From Moduliflexus sp964602655 (lineage in GTDB: Bacteria; Moduliflexota; Moduliflexia; Moduliflexales; Moduliflexaceae): a DNA stretch of 64,000 nt. The notes under the pieces were generated by a model that was not told the origin of the DNA, did not search any database, and saw only the letters and a program-made list of their open reading frames with translations. Below, piece after piece: positions 53,146-61,355 of this stretch. The stretch spans positions 37,833-101,832 of the forward strand of contig CAZRSF010000012.1 in the NCBI GenBank assembly GCA_964602655.1. Reading direction: 5' to 3'. The first letter of the stretch is position 1; the number at the start of each line of letters is the position of its first letter. The translations under genes and the position numbers were made by a program.

Positions 53146-53445
53146 TCAATCGGATTCATCTTCGTCTGTCCAAGCCGGCGTTTCATCGAGATGCGTCGAA
53201 AGCAGCCGCGCCACATAGTCATTTCGCCTCAGTCCGTATTGTTCAGCCCGATCTGTCAATGCATCCCATTTTGCGTATGGCAATGTCACTGACATCTTTT
53301 TGGTCACGCTGATAATCTCGTCATCGTCTTCGAATGCGCCTGCTGTCGAATTTTGAGATGGTTTGCCGATAAACACCCAGATCAATGCAATAATAGAAAC
53401 CAAAATCACAGCAATCGAGCCATCAAAGGTAATTTCCGGCGACAT
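53146..53445 (-). CDS. Membrane-anchored protein with ribbon-helix-helix-like domain
   Basis: 99 aa from ATG 53445 (MSPEITFDGSIAVILVSI), with AAGGAAGG 7 nt upstream; the longer frame crosses a palindrome and is rejected. One membrane helix (IAVILVSIIALIWVFIG, residues about 10-27) is followed by an acidic linker and KKMSVTLPYAKWDALTDRAE, then YGLRRNDYVARLLSTHL, which resembles a MetJ/Arc ribbon-helix-helix. A TM-anchored RHH would be unusual. It could instead be a simple helical adaptor. Confidence 0.65.
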   Translation of the reverse strand: MSPEITFDGSIAVILVSIIALIWVFIGKPSQNSTAGAFEDDDEIISVTKKMSVTLPYAKWDALTDRAEQYGLRRNDYVARLLSTHLDETPAWTDEDESD

Positions 53446-53515
53446 AAAGAGCCTTCCTTTCTCAATTTCAGGAGCGATGTTTACCGCGTCAACGAATCTT
53501 GGGTCATCTATAAAA

Positions 53516-53548
53516 AACCCAGTCAGGGTTCGAAACCCTGACTGGGTT
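53516..53548. repeat. Palindromic repeat (GGGTT-TCGA-AACCC type)
   Basis: AACCCAGTCAGGGTT and AACCCTGACTGGGTT arms around TCGA/A. Located between the stop of the 73-aa gene (53561) and the start of the membrane RHH-like gene. Confidence 0.85.
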
Positions 53549-53560
53549 GATGCGTTCATG

Positions 53561-53782
53561 TTACGAGGATTCTTCGGAGGAATCTACTTCGAAAATCGGG
53601 CCGATGTTGCCCGCGCTCATCAAGTCAGTGCGGATTTTGCCTCGAATCTTCGCTTTCTTGCCGTCTTGAAACAGGCTTTCGTCGCCGATCAGCTCGAACG
53701 ATTGTCCGTCGCCGGTCAATATCTCCCAGCAGCCCATCCCGATGTCGCGAAACTTCACAATGCCATCCAATGTTTTTTTCAT
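53561..53782 (-). CDS. Small hypothetical protein coupled to the subtilase gene
   Basis: 73 aa from ATG 53782, overlapping the subtilase stop by 4 bp (ATGA), with AGGGA 8 nt upstream. Beta-rich: GIVKFRDIGMGCWEILTGDG, then KAKIRGKIRTDLMSAGNIGP. The GCWxLxxDxGxxxEL-like pattern recalls small OB-like proteins of unknown function (DUF5818-like). It may act with the protease. Confidence 0.6.
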   Translation of the reverse strand: MKKTLDGIVKFRDIGMGCWEILTGDGQSFELIGDESLFQDGKKAKIRGKIRTDLMSAGNIGPIFEVDSSEESS

Positions 53783-55572
53783 GATGATTTCCCTGTCAAC
53801 ACTGCCATCACAAAGCAAATCGCCGCGTTAATCAGCAGCCACGCTTTATCCAGCAGGAACGTTCCCGGAATAAACGACACATTCGCCAATGAAAACACAT
53901 CTACCGCTAAATGCGCGGCCATGCCGACCGCCACGCCGACCGCAATCGCCTTGAAGAATTTCGTGTGGTGGAAGATCACGACCAGCACCACCGGAATCAA
54001 TGCGCTGTGCAGGAACGGATTCAAAAATGTCGCAAACGAGCCGAACAACGCCTGGTCCAGATGCGGCAGCGGCGAACTGAGCAGATGCAAGACCGAGCGC
54101 GGCACACCCGGAATGTTCAGCATTTCGACGAAAAACAGGCCGCTCGACGTTAAGAACATCGCCAACGAAAAGAGGAACGAGAAGAGCGGGCCGTAACCAT
54201 CCGACCGTTTGGCAAGTTTGAAATAATAAATCGCAAAACCGACGCCTGCGAGAAAATAAAGCAGGCTGGTTTTGATGCTGAATGTCGCAGACACCTCGCC
54301 GGATGCCATTTCCGCGCCGTCCGCCGTGTCGCCGCTTGCTGCTTCGACCGCAGCCGCAGCGTTCAGAATCCCCGCGCCATATTTCGACGCATCATTCTTT
54401 TTCGTCGCGGAACTCAGTAAGACTTTTTCCACTGCCGCCGGGTCTTTCACGCCGGACGAAACGATCAACGCCGCCACGCCCGCCACATGCGGCGAAGCCA
54501 TTGACGTGCCCTGAAAAAATTCATAGCTGTCTTCGGTTGGTTTCATGCGGCCAATCGTGTTTTGCAGAATGCCATGCTCGCGATTCGCGCTGGTGTCGCC
54601 CCCCGGCGCGGCAATATCCGTGCCGCTGCCGTAGTTGGAATACGGCGCTAATTCGCCAGTCGGGCCGACGCTGGACACGCCAATGGCAAACGGATACGCG
54701 GCAGGATAACTGACACCATTGCGCCGCTCATTTCCGGCGGCGCAGATGACGGTCACGCCTTTTTTATGGGCATACGCCACCGCGTCTTTCATTAGTTTGC
54801 TTTCGCCGCCGCCGCCGAGACTCATGTTAATGACATTCGCGCCGTGATCTGCCGCAAAGCGGATCGCTTCCGCGATGTCGGCGATGTTGCCGTAGCCTTG
54901 TTTATTCAAGACGCGCAACGGCATGATTTTCGCTTTCGGCGCAATGCCGACGACGCCGATTTTGTTATTGGTGGATTGCGCAATGGTTCCGGCGACATGC
55001 GTCCCGTGTCCGTTGTCATCGTTGGCGTGTTCGTCATCGTCAACGAAATCGTATCCTTTGACGAATTTGGTCTGCGCTAAATCCGGCACGCGATGATATT
55101 GCCCCTTCTTGTCTTTATAATCTTCCGACGCCACGCCGGTATCAATCACCGCCACGACCGCGCCGTCGCCGTCAGCCTGTTTCCAGGCGTCTTCGACGCC
55201 GATCATCTGCATATTCCACTGTTTGTCGTACATCGGGTCATTCGGTTTGCCGTAGGCTTCGTAGAGATAATTCGGCTCGGCGTATTCAATCAAGGCGTCA
55301 TCAGTCAGCAGTTGCAGAAATTTGGTCAGGTCTTCGCCAGATTTGCCTTCAGGAAGAGCAAAACGCATCAATTTATCTTCTTTGGAAAAAATACTGTTAT
55401 ATTCGAGCGAAATGCCATACAGAGAAGCGATCTGCTGAATGGCCTCCTGCGCCGCTTGATCCTCAAGATTGACGATAATTTCGCTATATGGCTGCTCGGC
55501 AGAAGCCACTTGTGTCATGCCGAATAAACAGACAAACAACAGCAGCCAGCCTTTCAATCTATATCGTTTCAT
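53779..55572 (-). CDS. Subtilisin-like serine protease (S8) with multi-pass membrane C-terminus
   Basis: 597 aa from ATG 55572, AAGGAG 7 nt upstream. Signal peptide 1-25 (ending VASA), an inhibitor-I9-like propeptide to about residue 105, then the S8 domain with D144 (VAVIDTG), H189 (GHGTHVAG), N281 and S357 (GTSMASP). After a short Ala-rich linker, residues about 430-597 hold four or five hydrophobic helices (e.g. LLYFLAGVGFAIYYF, LFSFLFSLAMFLTSSGLFF, AWLLINAAICFVMAVLTG). The protease is thus anchored with its catalytic domain outside. Typical subtilases lack such a tail. Confidence 0.88.
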   Translation of the reverse strand: MKRYRLKGWLLLFVCLFGMTQVASAEQPYSEIIVNLEDQAAQEAIQQIASLYGISLEYNSIFSKEDKLMRFALPEGKSGEDLTKFLQLLTDDALIEYAEPNYLYEAYGKPNDPMYDKQWNMQMIGVEDAWKQADGDGAVVAVIDTGVASEDYKDKKGQYHRVPDLAQTKFVKGYDFVDDDEHANDDNGHGTHVAGTIAQSTNNKIGVVGIAPKAKIMPLRVLNKQGYGNIADIAEAIRFAADHGANVINMSLGGGGESKLMKDAVAYAHKKGVTVICAAGNERRNGVSYPAAYPFAIGVSSVGPTGELAPYSNYGSGTDIAAPGGDTSANREHGILQNTIGRMKPTEDSYEFFQGTSMASPHVAGVAALIVSSGVKDPAAVEKVLLSSATKKNDASKYGAGILNAAAAVEAASGDTADGAEMASGEVSATFSIKTSLLYFLAGVGFAIYYFKLAKRSDGYGPLFSFLFSLAMFLTSSGLFFVEMLNIPGVPRSVLHLLSSPLPHLDQALFGSFATFLNPFLHSALIPVVLVVIFHHTKFFKAIAVGVAVGMAAHLAVDVFSLANVSFIPGTFLLDKAWLLINAAICFVMAVLTGKSS

Positions 55573-55629
55573 AATAGTCTCCTTGTGGTTGGAGGTGTTA
55601 TCTTGTATAGATACTGCATTGTATCTTTT

Positions 55630-55659
55630 CAATAAAGATGTGGATAATGACGCCGTCAA
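55630..55659 (-). promoter_or_regulatory. Candidate promoter of the subtilase gene
   Basis: Minus strand TTGACG (55659-55654), 18-bp spacer, TTATTG (55635-55630), about 60 bp upstream of the ATG. Confidence 0.4.
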
Positions 55660-55670
55660 ACATTTTTTTA

Positions 55671-55705
55671 CAGACCTCACAGATTTTTAAAACCTGTGAG
55701 GTCTG
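55671..55705. repeat. Palindromic repeat upstream of the subtilase gene
   Basis: 12-bp arms CAGACCTCACAG (55671-55682) / CTGTGAGGTCTG (55694-55705) around an AT-rich core ATTTTTAAAAC; GGTTTT-AAAACC-like core as in the other family members. Confidence 0.8.
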
Positions 55706-55778
55706 CATCACCGCAAGCGCTTCGAAAAGTGTCTTTGATTACAAGATAGGTAGGATGGCGAGATTGTCAATATCTCGG

Positions 55779-56885
55779 CTATTGAAATACCAAGATCGTC
55801 GAAGTCTGATTGATATGGCCGATATATTGCTCGCCATAGGTGCTGAAGCCGATGGTCGGAATATCGGCGAATAACTGTCCATACGCCTCAGTCAACCCCT
55901 TTTCCTCCAATTCCAACGTGCGCAGAATGCAATGAAAATTAATGATGCCGGAAATATTGCCTAATTCCGCCTGTTTCGAACGGATCGCTTCTCTGCTATC
56001 GGCAATAATGTCTGTGGAGACTAACAGATTCAACTCCATGCCGTCCTTAATCTGGCAATAAAAACGGATGCGATCTCCCACAATCGCCTGCGGGCTGCGA
56101 ACATACGGCTCGTCGCCGATCATCAATCCGACCGGAAAGCGCGAGAAGGCTTCCGCAAGATGTTCGACCGACGTGCCAATCGCTTCCGCATACGCCTGCA
56201 ATGCGGGTTTATGATTGAATTCAAGCACTTCGCGCGCGGATTCATCCACTTTCGTTGCCAAGAGCGTCTGTTTCAGCGGGCAGAAGCTTTGCGTTTTAAT
56301 CACGTCGAACCCGACCGTCGGCTTGATTAAGGCCAATAACGCCGCATTCTCATACGCGCGGCCATTGGCGTACACATACGTCTTTTGAAATTGCAAGTCA
56401 TCTCCGGCAGACCCGCCGATGAACGTCAGATTGGTCGAATCGCCGATCTTTTCCATGATGCGCTCTTCTTGGAGGCTCAGGCCGTCAATCAAAATGATGC
56501 CGACATATTCTTGATAATTCATCTCCGCTATCGGCATGCCGTAATACGTCTCAATACGGTGCAACACGTCGGAAATCCGATAATCGCCGGACAGATTTTC
56601 CACCATTTCCACACACACGTCGTCAATCACATCAAGATCGAACAACATCAATACGACCGAATGTTTCAGCATTTTTCCAGAGACAATTTCCCCGGCAGAA
56701 GAACAGCCGAACATCGGCGTCGCAGGAAAAAGCTGCTGCATCTGGCGGCTCAACTCGCGCGCTTCGAACTGCGATGATGCAAAATAGAGACCCATTGCCG
56801 GCGCTGCCGCGCGTGTTTGCGTCTGGAAATCGCGAATCACTCCCTCAATCGTCGGCTGAGTCGAATAGACAACTGTCATTCCCAT
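55779..56885 (-). CDS. FIST-domain sensory protein (FIST_N + FIST_C)
   Basis: 368 aa; GAGGGGGA 7 nt before ATG 56885. FIST_N: GLYFASSQFEARELSRQMQQ, FPATPMFGCSSAGEIVSG. FIST_C: FSRFPVGLMIGDEPYVRSPQ and SKQAELGNISGIINFHCILR, ending TIGFSTYGEQYIGHINQTST. FIST proteins bind small ligands such as amino acids and are usually fused to chemotaxis or c-di-GMP domains; this one is free-standing. It follows a 66-aa gene by 30 bp and is divergent from a methyl-accepting protein. Confidence 0.88.
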   Translation of the reverse strand: MGMTVVYSTQPTIEGVIRDFQTQTRAAAPAMGLYFASSQFEARELSRQMQQLFPATPMFGCSSAGEIVSGKMLKHSVVLMLFDLDVIDDVCVEMVENLSGDYRISDVLHRIETYYGMPIAEMNYQEYVGIILIDGLSLQEERIMEKIGDSTNLTFIGGSAGDDLQFQKTYVYANGRAYENAALLALIKPTVGFDVIKTQSFCPLKQTLLATKVDESAREVLEFNHKPALQAYAEAIGTSVEHLAEAFSRFPVGLMIGDEPYVRSPQAIVGDRIRFYCQIKDGMELNLLVSTDIIADSREAIRSKQAELGNISGIINFHCILRTLELEEKGLTEAYGQLFADIPTIGFSTYGEQYIGHINQTSTILVFQ

Positions 56886-56915
56886 AACGTATTCCCCCTC
56901 GCTTTCAAGGCATGT

Positions 56916-57116
56916 TCAGATAGTGACTCCAAAATCTTTGGCAATGAGTCGGAGCTTTTCGATGACAATCGGATCGTCTTCGGAGTGCTGATCATAACGT
57001 TTGACATTGATCCCTTTGAGCGCCAATTTTGCCTGCATCAAATACGTCAAGGACTGATCTCCTTTGGCTTTTTGCTGAATAATCGAATCAATCATTTTTT
57101 TGATTTGTCCTGCCAT
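56916..57116 (-). CDS. Small hypothetical protein upstream of FIST gene
   Basis: 66 aa from ATG 57116, with AAGGGAGAG 5 nt upstream. Mostly helical: MAGQIKKMIDSIIQQKAKGD, then LTYLMQAKLALKGINVKRYD. No membrane segment. It is the first gene of the FIST transcription unit; similar small helical proteins accompany FIST genes elsewhere, but the role is unknown. Confidence 0.65.
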   Translation of the reverse strand: MAGQIKKMIDSIIQQKAKGDQSLTYLMQAKLALKGINVKRYDQHSEDDPIVIEKLRLIAKDFGVTI

Positions 57117-57267
57117 ATCGCTCTCCCTTGTGGGCAGCAAACGTCTCTTCTGCGAAATTGTCATAATGTCAGGCGACTCATATCGCGAATGTAATCAGAG
57201 CGTTTGTCGAACAATTCTTTATGACATCACGAATTACGACGATGCATTCCTGACGAACTTTTAAGAA

Positions 57268-57297
57268 ACGATAGCAGAATCTCCCCGAAACGGTCAA
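57268..57297 (-). promoter_or_regulatory. Candidate promoter of the FIST operon
   Basis: Minus strand TTGACC (57297-57292), 18-bp spacer, TATCGT (57273-57268), about 150 bp upstream of the 66-aa gene. Confidence 0.45.
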
Positions 57298-57323
57298 GGA
57301 AAAAGAACTCTTCCGCTATTTCC

Positions 57324-57353
57324 TTGACATTCTCACCGGTTCTACGATATTGT
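57324..57353 (+). promoter_or_regulatory. Candidate promoter of the methyl-accepting protein gene
   Basis: TTGACA (57324-57329), 18-bp spacer, TATTGT (57348-57353), 40 bp upstream of ATG 57393. Confidence 0.5.
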
Positions 57354-57392
57354 TCCTGCATTACTCCATTCTGTTGCAGTCATCCATCAATT

Positions 57393-58631
57393 ATGAAACG
57401 ATTTTCGCTGAAATTCCGTGTACCCTGGCTCAATATTTCCGAAGACCAGAAGACAACATTGCTCGTGCTCTGGGGAATCGTATTTGTCGCCGTCGCCGTC
57501 AGCGCGATCATCTCCGCAGTCGCCCTGAATGCGGCAATGCAAGAGACATCGTCGCTACTGCGGTTTATTTGGCTGCAAATCGGGGGATTTCTCTTGCTGG
57601 GATGCGCTGTCAGTCTGCTCTTTCTGCGTTGGTCGCGCCAGGCGTTCGATGTTTTGCGCGATATGCGGCGCGTATCGGCGTTGGTAATTGCGAAGGACAT
57701 CAGTTCCAATGCCATCGCATTATCTGGAAAAGGGGAGATCGCGCAATTCACCCAGCAGTTTCATGCCATTATTGCTTCGCTGCAAAGACTGGGAGGACAG
57801 ATTTACCATGCAGAAGCGCTGATCGCCACGGTAACGGAAGAGTTGCTGCACAATTCGGAGCAATTGGCCGCTTCAATCGAACAGCAATCGTCATCAATCG
57901 CCGAAACCTCGATGAACATGGAAAGCGTGGCACAAACATCGCAGCAGATTTCCAAAAACACCGATATTGTCGTGCAAATCGCTGAAAAGACTCGCATTGA
58001 CGCTCAAAAAGGCATGGACATCGCGGAACAGGCGTTGCAAAAAATGCGCGATATTCAGGATTCGAATCGCACGGATACTGAGTATATCCATCAGCTTGAG
58101 CAAAAATCGAAAGAGATTTCCAAAATCATGGATGCCATCGTTTCTATCGCGGATCAGACCAAACTGATCGCCTTCAATGCGTCATTGGAAGCCGCTGGCG
58201 CAGGCGCAGCAGGCCGAAGATTCGGCGTGGTTGCTAAAGAAATCCGTGTTCTTGCTGATCATGTGATCAACTCGACCGATACAATTCGCAAAACGATCAG
58301 CGATATTCAGGTCACCATAAAAAATTTAGTCATCTCATCCGAAGCCAGCACGGACAACATCACGCAAGGCGCGGAACACACAATTCGCACGACGGAATGG
58401 CTGCAAGACATTCTCTCCGGCACGACGCAGACGACCAGAATCGCCCAGCGCATCTCGCGGTCGCTGCTCAAGCAGCAGTTAGCCAGCGAAGAAATCTCCG
58501 CCGCGCTCAAAGAATTAGTCACCAATACAGATGAATTTATCAATACCAGTACCAAAACGCATCACGTCTTAGACCGATTAGAGGCATTAACCAAAGAATT
58601 AGATACGTTGATCAGCGAATTCAAGCTGTAA
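57393..58631 (+). CDS. Membrane methyl-accepting chemotaxis-like protein without a sensory domain
   Basis: 412 aa from ATG 57393 (MKRFSLKFRVPWLNISEDQK); no strong ribosome binding site. Two membrane helices (TLLVLWGIVFVAVAVSAIIS and LQIGGFLLLGCAVSLLFL) with a very short external loop, then a HAMP-like linker and methyl-accepting coiled coil. The signalling tip is LIAFNASLEAAGAGAAGRRF then GVVAKEIRVLADHV, close to consensus but with K for N in TKL and G for R. The near absence of a periplasmic domain suggests membrane-state sensing or a partner sensor, perhaps the divergent FIST protein. Confidence 0.85.
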   Translation: MKRFSLKFRVPWLNISEDQKTTLLVLWGIVFVAVAVSAIISAVALNAAMQETSSLLRFIWLQIGGFLLLGCAVSLLFLRWSRQAFDVLRDMRRVSALVIAKDISSNAIALSGKGEIAQFTQQFHAIIASLQRLGGQIYHAEALIATVTEELLHNSEQLAASIEQQSSSIAETSMNMESVAQTSQQISKNTDIVVQIAEKTRIDAQKGMDIAEQALQKMRDIQDSNRTDTEYIHQLEQKSKEISKIMDAIVSIADQTKLIAFNASLEAAGAGAAGRRFGVVAKEIRVLADHVINSTDTIRKTISDIQVTIKNLVISSEASTDNITQGAEHTIRTTEWLQDILSGTTQTTRIAQRISRSLLKQQLASEEISAALKELVTNTDEFINTSTKTHHVLDRLEALTKELDTLISEFKL

Positions 58632-58649
58632 CTCCCCGTATTGTTCCTT

Positions 58650-59558
58650 ATGCGCGCTCGCCTGTCTTCACTGTTGCCCGCCATCGGATTAACGCTCGCC
58701 ATGCTGATCTGGGGCAGTTCCTACGTCGCGATGAAAGTCGCGCTGCAAGCCTACGATCCGTCTGTGATCCTGTTTGCGCGAATGGCGATTGCATCGGTCT
58801 TGTTTTTGTTGAGATGGAGAATACTGCGCTTTCCTTCGTATAAACAGGACTGGAAATGGCTGCTGCTGTTAGGATTATGCGAACCCTGCTTCTATCTGAC
58901 GTGCGAAGCACATGCGCTTGTTTACACGACCTCATCGCAGGCAGGTCTCATCACCGCCCTGCTGCCAGTGTTTGTGACCATCGCCGCCCACGTCTTTTTT
59001 CACGAAAAAATTGGAATGCGTATGCTTGTCGGATTTATCGTCGCGCTTGGCGGCATCGTCGTATTGAGCATTCGAACCGGCGCCTCGCAGCAAGCGCCGA
59101 ATCCGCTGTTAGGCAATGCATTGCAGTTGATCGCGATGTGCTGGGCAACAGGTTACACGATGCTTGTCAAACGCTTAGGAGCGCAGTATTCTGCGGTCGC
59201 GCTGTCCGCGTTTCAGATGTTTATGGGCACGCTCTTTTTCGCGCCAACCTTATTGCTGCCATCAACCAGCCTACCGACCGCCTTCCCTGCGATTCCCACA
59301 CTGGCCGTGATCTATCTTGGCGGCTGCGTCACCGTCCTGGCCTATAGTTTTTATAACCATGCCCTGCGCCACCTCTCCGCCACAAAAGCCTCGGCGTCAA
59401 TCAATCTGATACCGGTCTTTGCGCTGTTCTTTGGCTGGTTGCTGCTGGACGAACGGCTGTCGCAGCGGCAATGGTACGGCATCGGCTTAGTCGTCATCGG
59501 CATCGCGCTTTCCTCGTTCAGCGCAAGAGAGATACGGCATGAAACGCCGGGCATATAA
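58650..59558 (+). CDS. EamA/RhaT family transporter (DMT superfamily)
   Basis: 302 aa from ATG 58650 (MRARLSSLLPAIGLTLAMLI); ten membrane helices in two EamA repeats: LIWGSSYVAMKVAL in the first and ATKASASINLIPVFALFFGW, LDERLSQRQWYGIGLVVIGI in the second. Exporter of small metabolites such as amino acids; substrate unknown. It overlaps the next gene by 20 bp. Confidence 0.9.
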   Translation: MRARLSSLLPAIGLTLAMLIWGSSYVAMKVALQAYDPSVILFARMAIASVLFLLRWRILRFPSYKQDWKWLLLLGLCEPCFYLTCEAHALVYTTSSQAGLITALLPVFVTIAAHVFFHEKIGMRMLVGFIVALGGIVVLSIRTGASQQAPNPLLGNALQLIAMCWATGYTMLVKRLGAQYSAVALSAFQMFMGTLFFAPTLLLPSTSLPTAFPAIPTLAVIYLGGCVTVLAYSFYNHALRHLSATKASASINLIPVFALFFGWLLLDERLSQRQWYGIGLVVIGIALSSFSAREIRHETPGI

Positions 59559-60372
59559 ACCGCAAGGACAGCCAACGCGAGGGAAAACCGCGTGTAATCG
59601 GCTGCGACGGGTAGATATGTTCCTGATGGCATACGAACCCGGCTTATTACGCCGACGCAGCGGGGCATTCGAGCGCGCGTATTTTGTGGATGTCGGGTAT
59701 GGCGCAACGCCGATGACGACGTTAGAAAGCGCGGAACGGTTTCGGCGTTCGAATCCGGCTCTGCCGGTGTTAGGCGTGGAAATAGACCCGGAACGAGTCG
59801 CGGCAGCGCGTCCATATCAAAATGAACACACCTTTTTCCGATTAGGCGGCTTTAATCTCCCGTTACAAACTTGGACGGACGGCGAACCGGAGCGTGTGCG
59901 GCTGATTCGCGCTTTTAACGTGCTGCGGCAATATGACGAATGCGCTGTCAGCGAGGCGTATGCCATGCTCGCTGAATCTGTCCTGCCCGGCGGCATGATG
60001 ATCGAAGGCACGTCCGATCCGTTTGGCCGCGTCTGGGTTGCCAATCTCTTGCGCAAACCAGCGCTACCAGATAGCAATAGCTCGTGGACGCCAGAAGCGC
60101 TTGTGTTCAGCACGAATTTTCGTACTGGTTTTGATCCGGCTCAATTTCAAGCGGTACTGCCCAAAAATTACATCCACCGCGTTGTGCCGGGGGAACGGAT
60201 TTATGATTTTTTTCAAGAGTGGAAACAAGCGATGCTTACGACCGCGCCCTTTCGTGTCTGGGGCTTGCGGCAGTGGTTTATTGCCAGCGCTTACGCGCTT
60301 GCCGAAAGAGGATACAAGTTGCGTTTATGGGGAAAGTGGCTTTCTCGCGGTTGGTTGATCTGGGAACTGTAA
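59539..60372 (+). CDS. Class I SAM-dependent methyltransferase-like protein
   Basis: 277 aa; the ATG at 59539 lies inside the end of the EamA gene (20-bp overlap). A motif-I-like VDVGYGATPMTTLESAERF and a motif-II-like LPVLGVEIDPERVAAARPYQ fit a Rossmann methyltransferase, though GxGxxP replaces GxGxG. The first 25 residues are basic. The target is unknown. Coupled to EamA translation, but no functional link is evident. Confidence 0.7.
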   Translation: MKRRAYKPQGQPTRGKTACNRLRRVDMFLMAYEPGLLRRRSGAFERAYFVDVGYGATPMTTLESAERFRRSNPALPVLGVEIDPERVAAARPYQNEHTFFRLGGFNLPLQTWTDGEPERVRLIRAFNVLRQYDECAVSEAYAMLAESVLPGGMMIEGTSDPFGRVWVANLLRKPALPDSNSSWTPEALVFSTNFRTGFDPAQFQAVLPKNYIHRVVPGERIYDFFQEWKQAMLTTAPFRVWGLRQWFIASAYALAERGYKLRLWGKWLSRGWLIWEL

Positions 60373-60407
60373 TAATTCCCATTGCCTTCGAATAGATCGT
60401 AAATGGT

Positions 60408-60452
60408 AGGGCGAAACTGTTGTTTCGCCCTTGACGAAACAACAGTTTCGTC
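60408..60452. repeat. Double palindrome after the methyltransferase gene
   Basis: AGGGCGAAAC (60408-60417) / GTTTCGCCCT (60422-60431) followed by GACGAAAC (60433-60440) / GTTTCGTC (60445-60452). The first shares its arm with 44055-44078. May act as a transcription end. Confidence 0.75.
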
Positions 60453-60537
60453 ATACGATTGATGATCGTTTGAAACACAATTTGGTATTATGACAACTTG
60501 AAACTTCACTGATTTCTAAAATTTTTGAAAAAAGAAC

Positions 60538-60566
60538 TTGACAGAATATTAGAATATTCTTATATT
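60538..60566 (+). promoter_or_regulatory. Promoter of the arsR-type regulator with overlapping operator-like palindrome
   Basis: TTGACA (60538-60543), 17-bp spacer, TATATT (60561-60566). The spacer holds GAATATTAGAATATTC, an inverted repeat of the AT-rich kind bound by ArsR/SmtB repressors, so autorepression is likely. Confidence 0.6.
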
Positions 60567-60585
60567 GTATTTTGGAGTGAGCATT

Positions 60586-60927
60586 ATGAAATATGAACAA
60601 GAGATTCAACAAGCGGTTCGATGCCTGAAAGCCTTATCGCATCCCACACGGTTAGGAATTTTGTATCTGCTGCAAGACGGCGAGAAAACGGTTTGCGATC
60701 TTCAACACGCGTTAGGCGGAACGCAATCGAATATGTCGCAGCATCTTGGCATTATGCGAGAACGGGACGTGCTTTCCACGCGTAAAGAATCGAATCTTGT
60801 CTATTACGGAATCAAGAATCAGGATGTGTTCGAACTTCTCGATGTGTTTCAGCGCGTGTTTTGCAAACACCAGACGCAGCCCTTTGAGGATGAAGATATC
60901 CAGACGTTACCGACTGACGTTCCATGA
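60586..60927 (+). CDS. ArsR/SmtB-family transcriptional regulator
   Basis: 113 aa from ATG 60586, GGAG 8 nt upstream. Winged-helix: LKALSHPTRLGILYLLQDGE, then VCDLQHALGGTQSNMSQHLG and RKESNLVYYGIKN. Cys43 (TVCDL) corresponds to the position of metal- or thiol-sensing Cys in some family members, and Cys lies near the C-terminus (FCKHQ). It may respond to metals or thiol stress. It heads a run with FmdB, a small membrane peptide and thioredoxin. Confidence 0.9.
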   Translation: MKYEQEIQQAVRCLKALSHPTRLGILYLLQDGEKTVCDLQHALGGTQSNMSQHLGIMRERDVLSTRKESNLVYYGIKNQDVFELLDVFQRVFCKHQTQPFEDEDIQTLPTDVP

Positions 60928-60997
60928 ACGAGAGGCGCGTCATGACGACATGAATGATGCAGCCACGCATGTCATCATGCTGTTGCGCCTGAAAAGT

Positions 60998-61201
60998 ATG
61001 CCAATTTACGAATATGCCTGTTCTGCCTGCCATCATCGTTTTTCTGTCCTGCAACGCCTCGGCGAGGGAAATGAACACCTTTCGTGCGAGAAATGCGGCG
61101 CGCCGAAACCGACGAAACAATTTTCGACGTTTGCTTCAGCAAACTCCGACAGCGCGTCGTCTGCCTCCAGCAGTGCGCCAGCAGGTTCGCGTTTCACCTG
61201 A
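60998..61201 (+). CDS. FmdB family zinc-ribbon protein
   Basis: 67 aa starting MPIYEYACSACHHRFSVLQR; C8, C11, C30 and C33 form the putative zinc ribbon, followed by a Ser/Ala-rich tail. The open frame extends upstream past 60998 but the MPIYEY start is diagnostic; no strong ribosome binding site is seen. Function of the family is unknown, with proposed regulatory roles. Confidence 0.85.
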   Translation: MPIYEYACSACHHRFSVLQRLGEGNEHLSCEKCGAPKPTKQFSTFASANSDSASSASSSAPAGSRFT

Positions 61202-61265
61202 GCGGGGTCATGTTAACCAGTAAAACCGGTGGTTTTACCAGCCAGTCTTCTCTAAGGAGCCTATT

Positions 61266-61355
61266 ATGTTTGACGGATTGCTGCCAATTATTTTTATTAT
61301 CGCGTATTTCGTGCTGATGCGCTACGTGCTGCCGAAATTCGGCGTTTCGACCTGA
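61266..61355 (+). CDS. Small single-pass membrane peptide, 29 aa
   Basis: MFDGLLPIIFIIAYFVLMRY followed by VLPKFGVST and a stop. A perfect AAGGAG lies 6-7 nt upstream. One hydrophobic helix spans about residues 5-22, then a short basic tail. It lies between FmdB and thioredoxin on the same strand. Not recognised; the strong translation signal argues it is real. Confidence 0.6.
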   Translation: MFDGLLPIIFIIAYFVLMRYVLPKFGVST

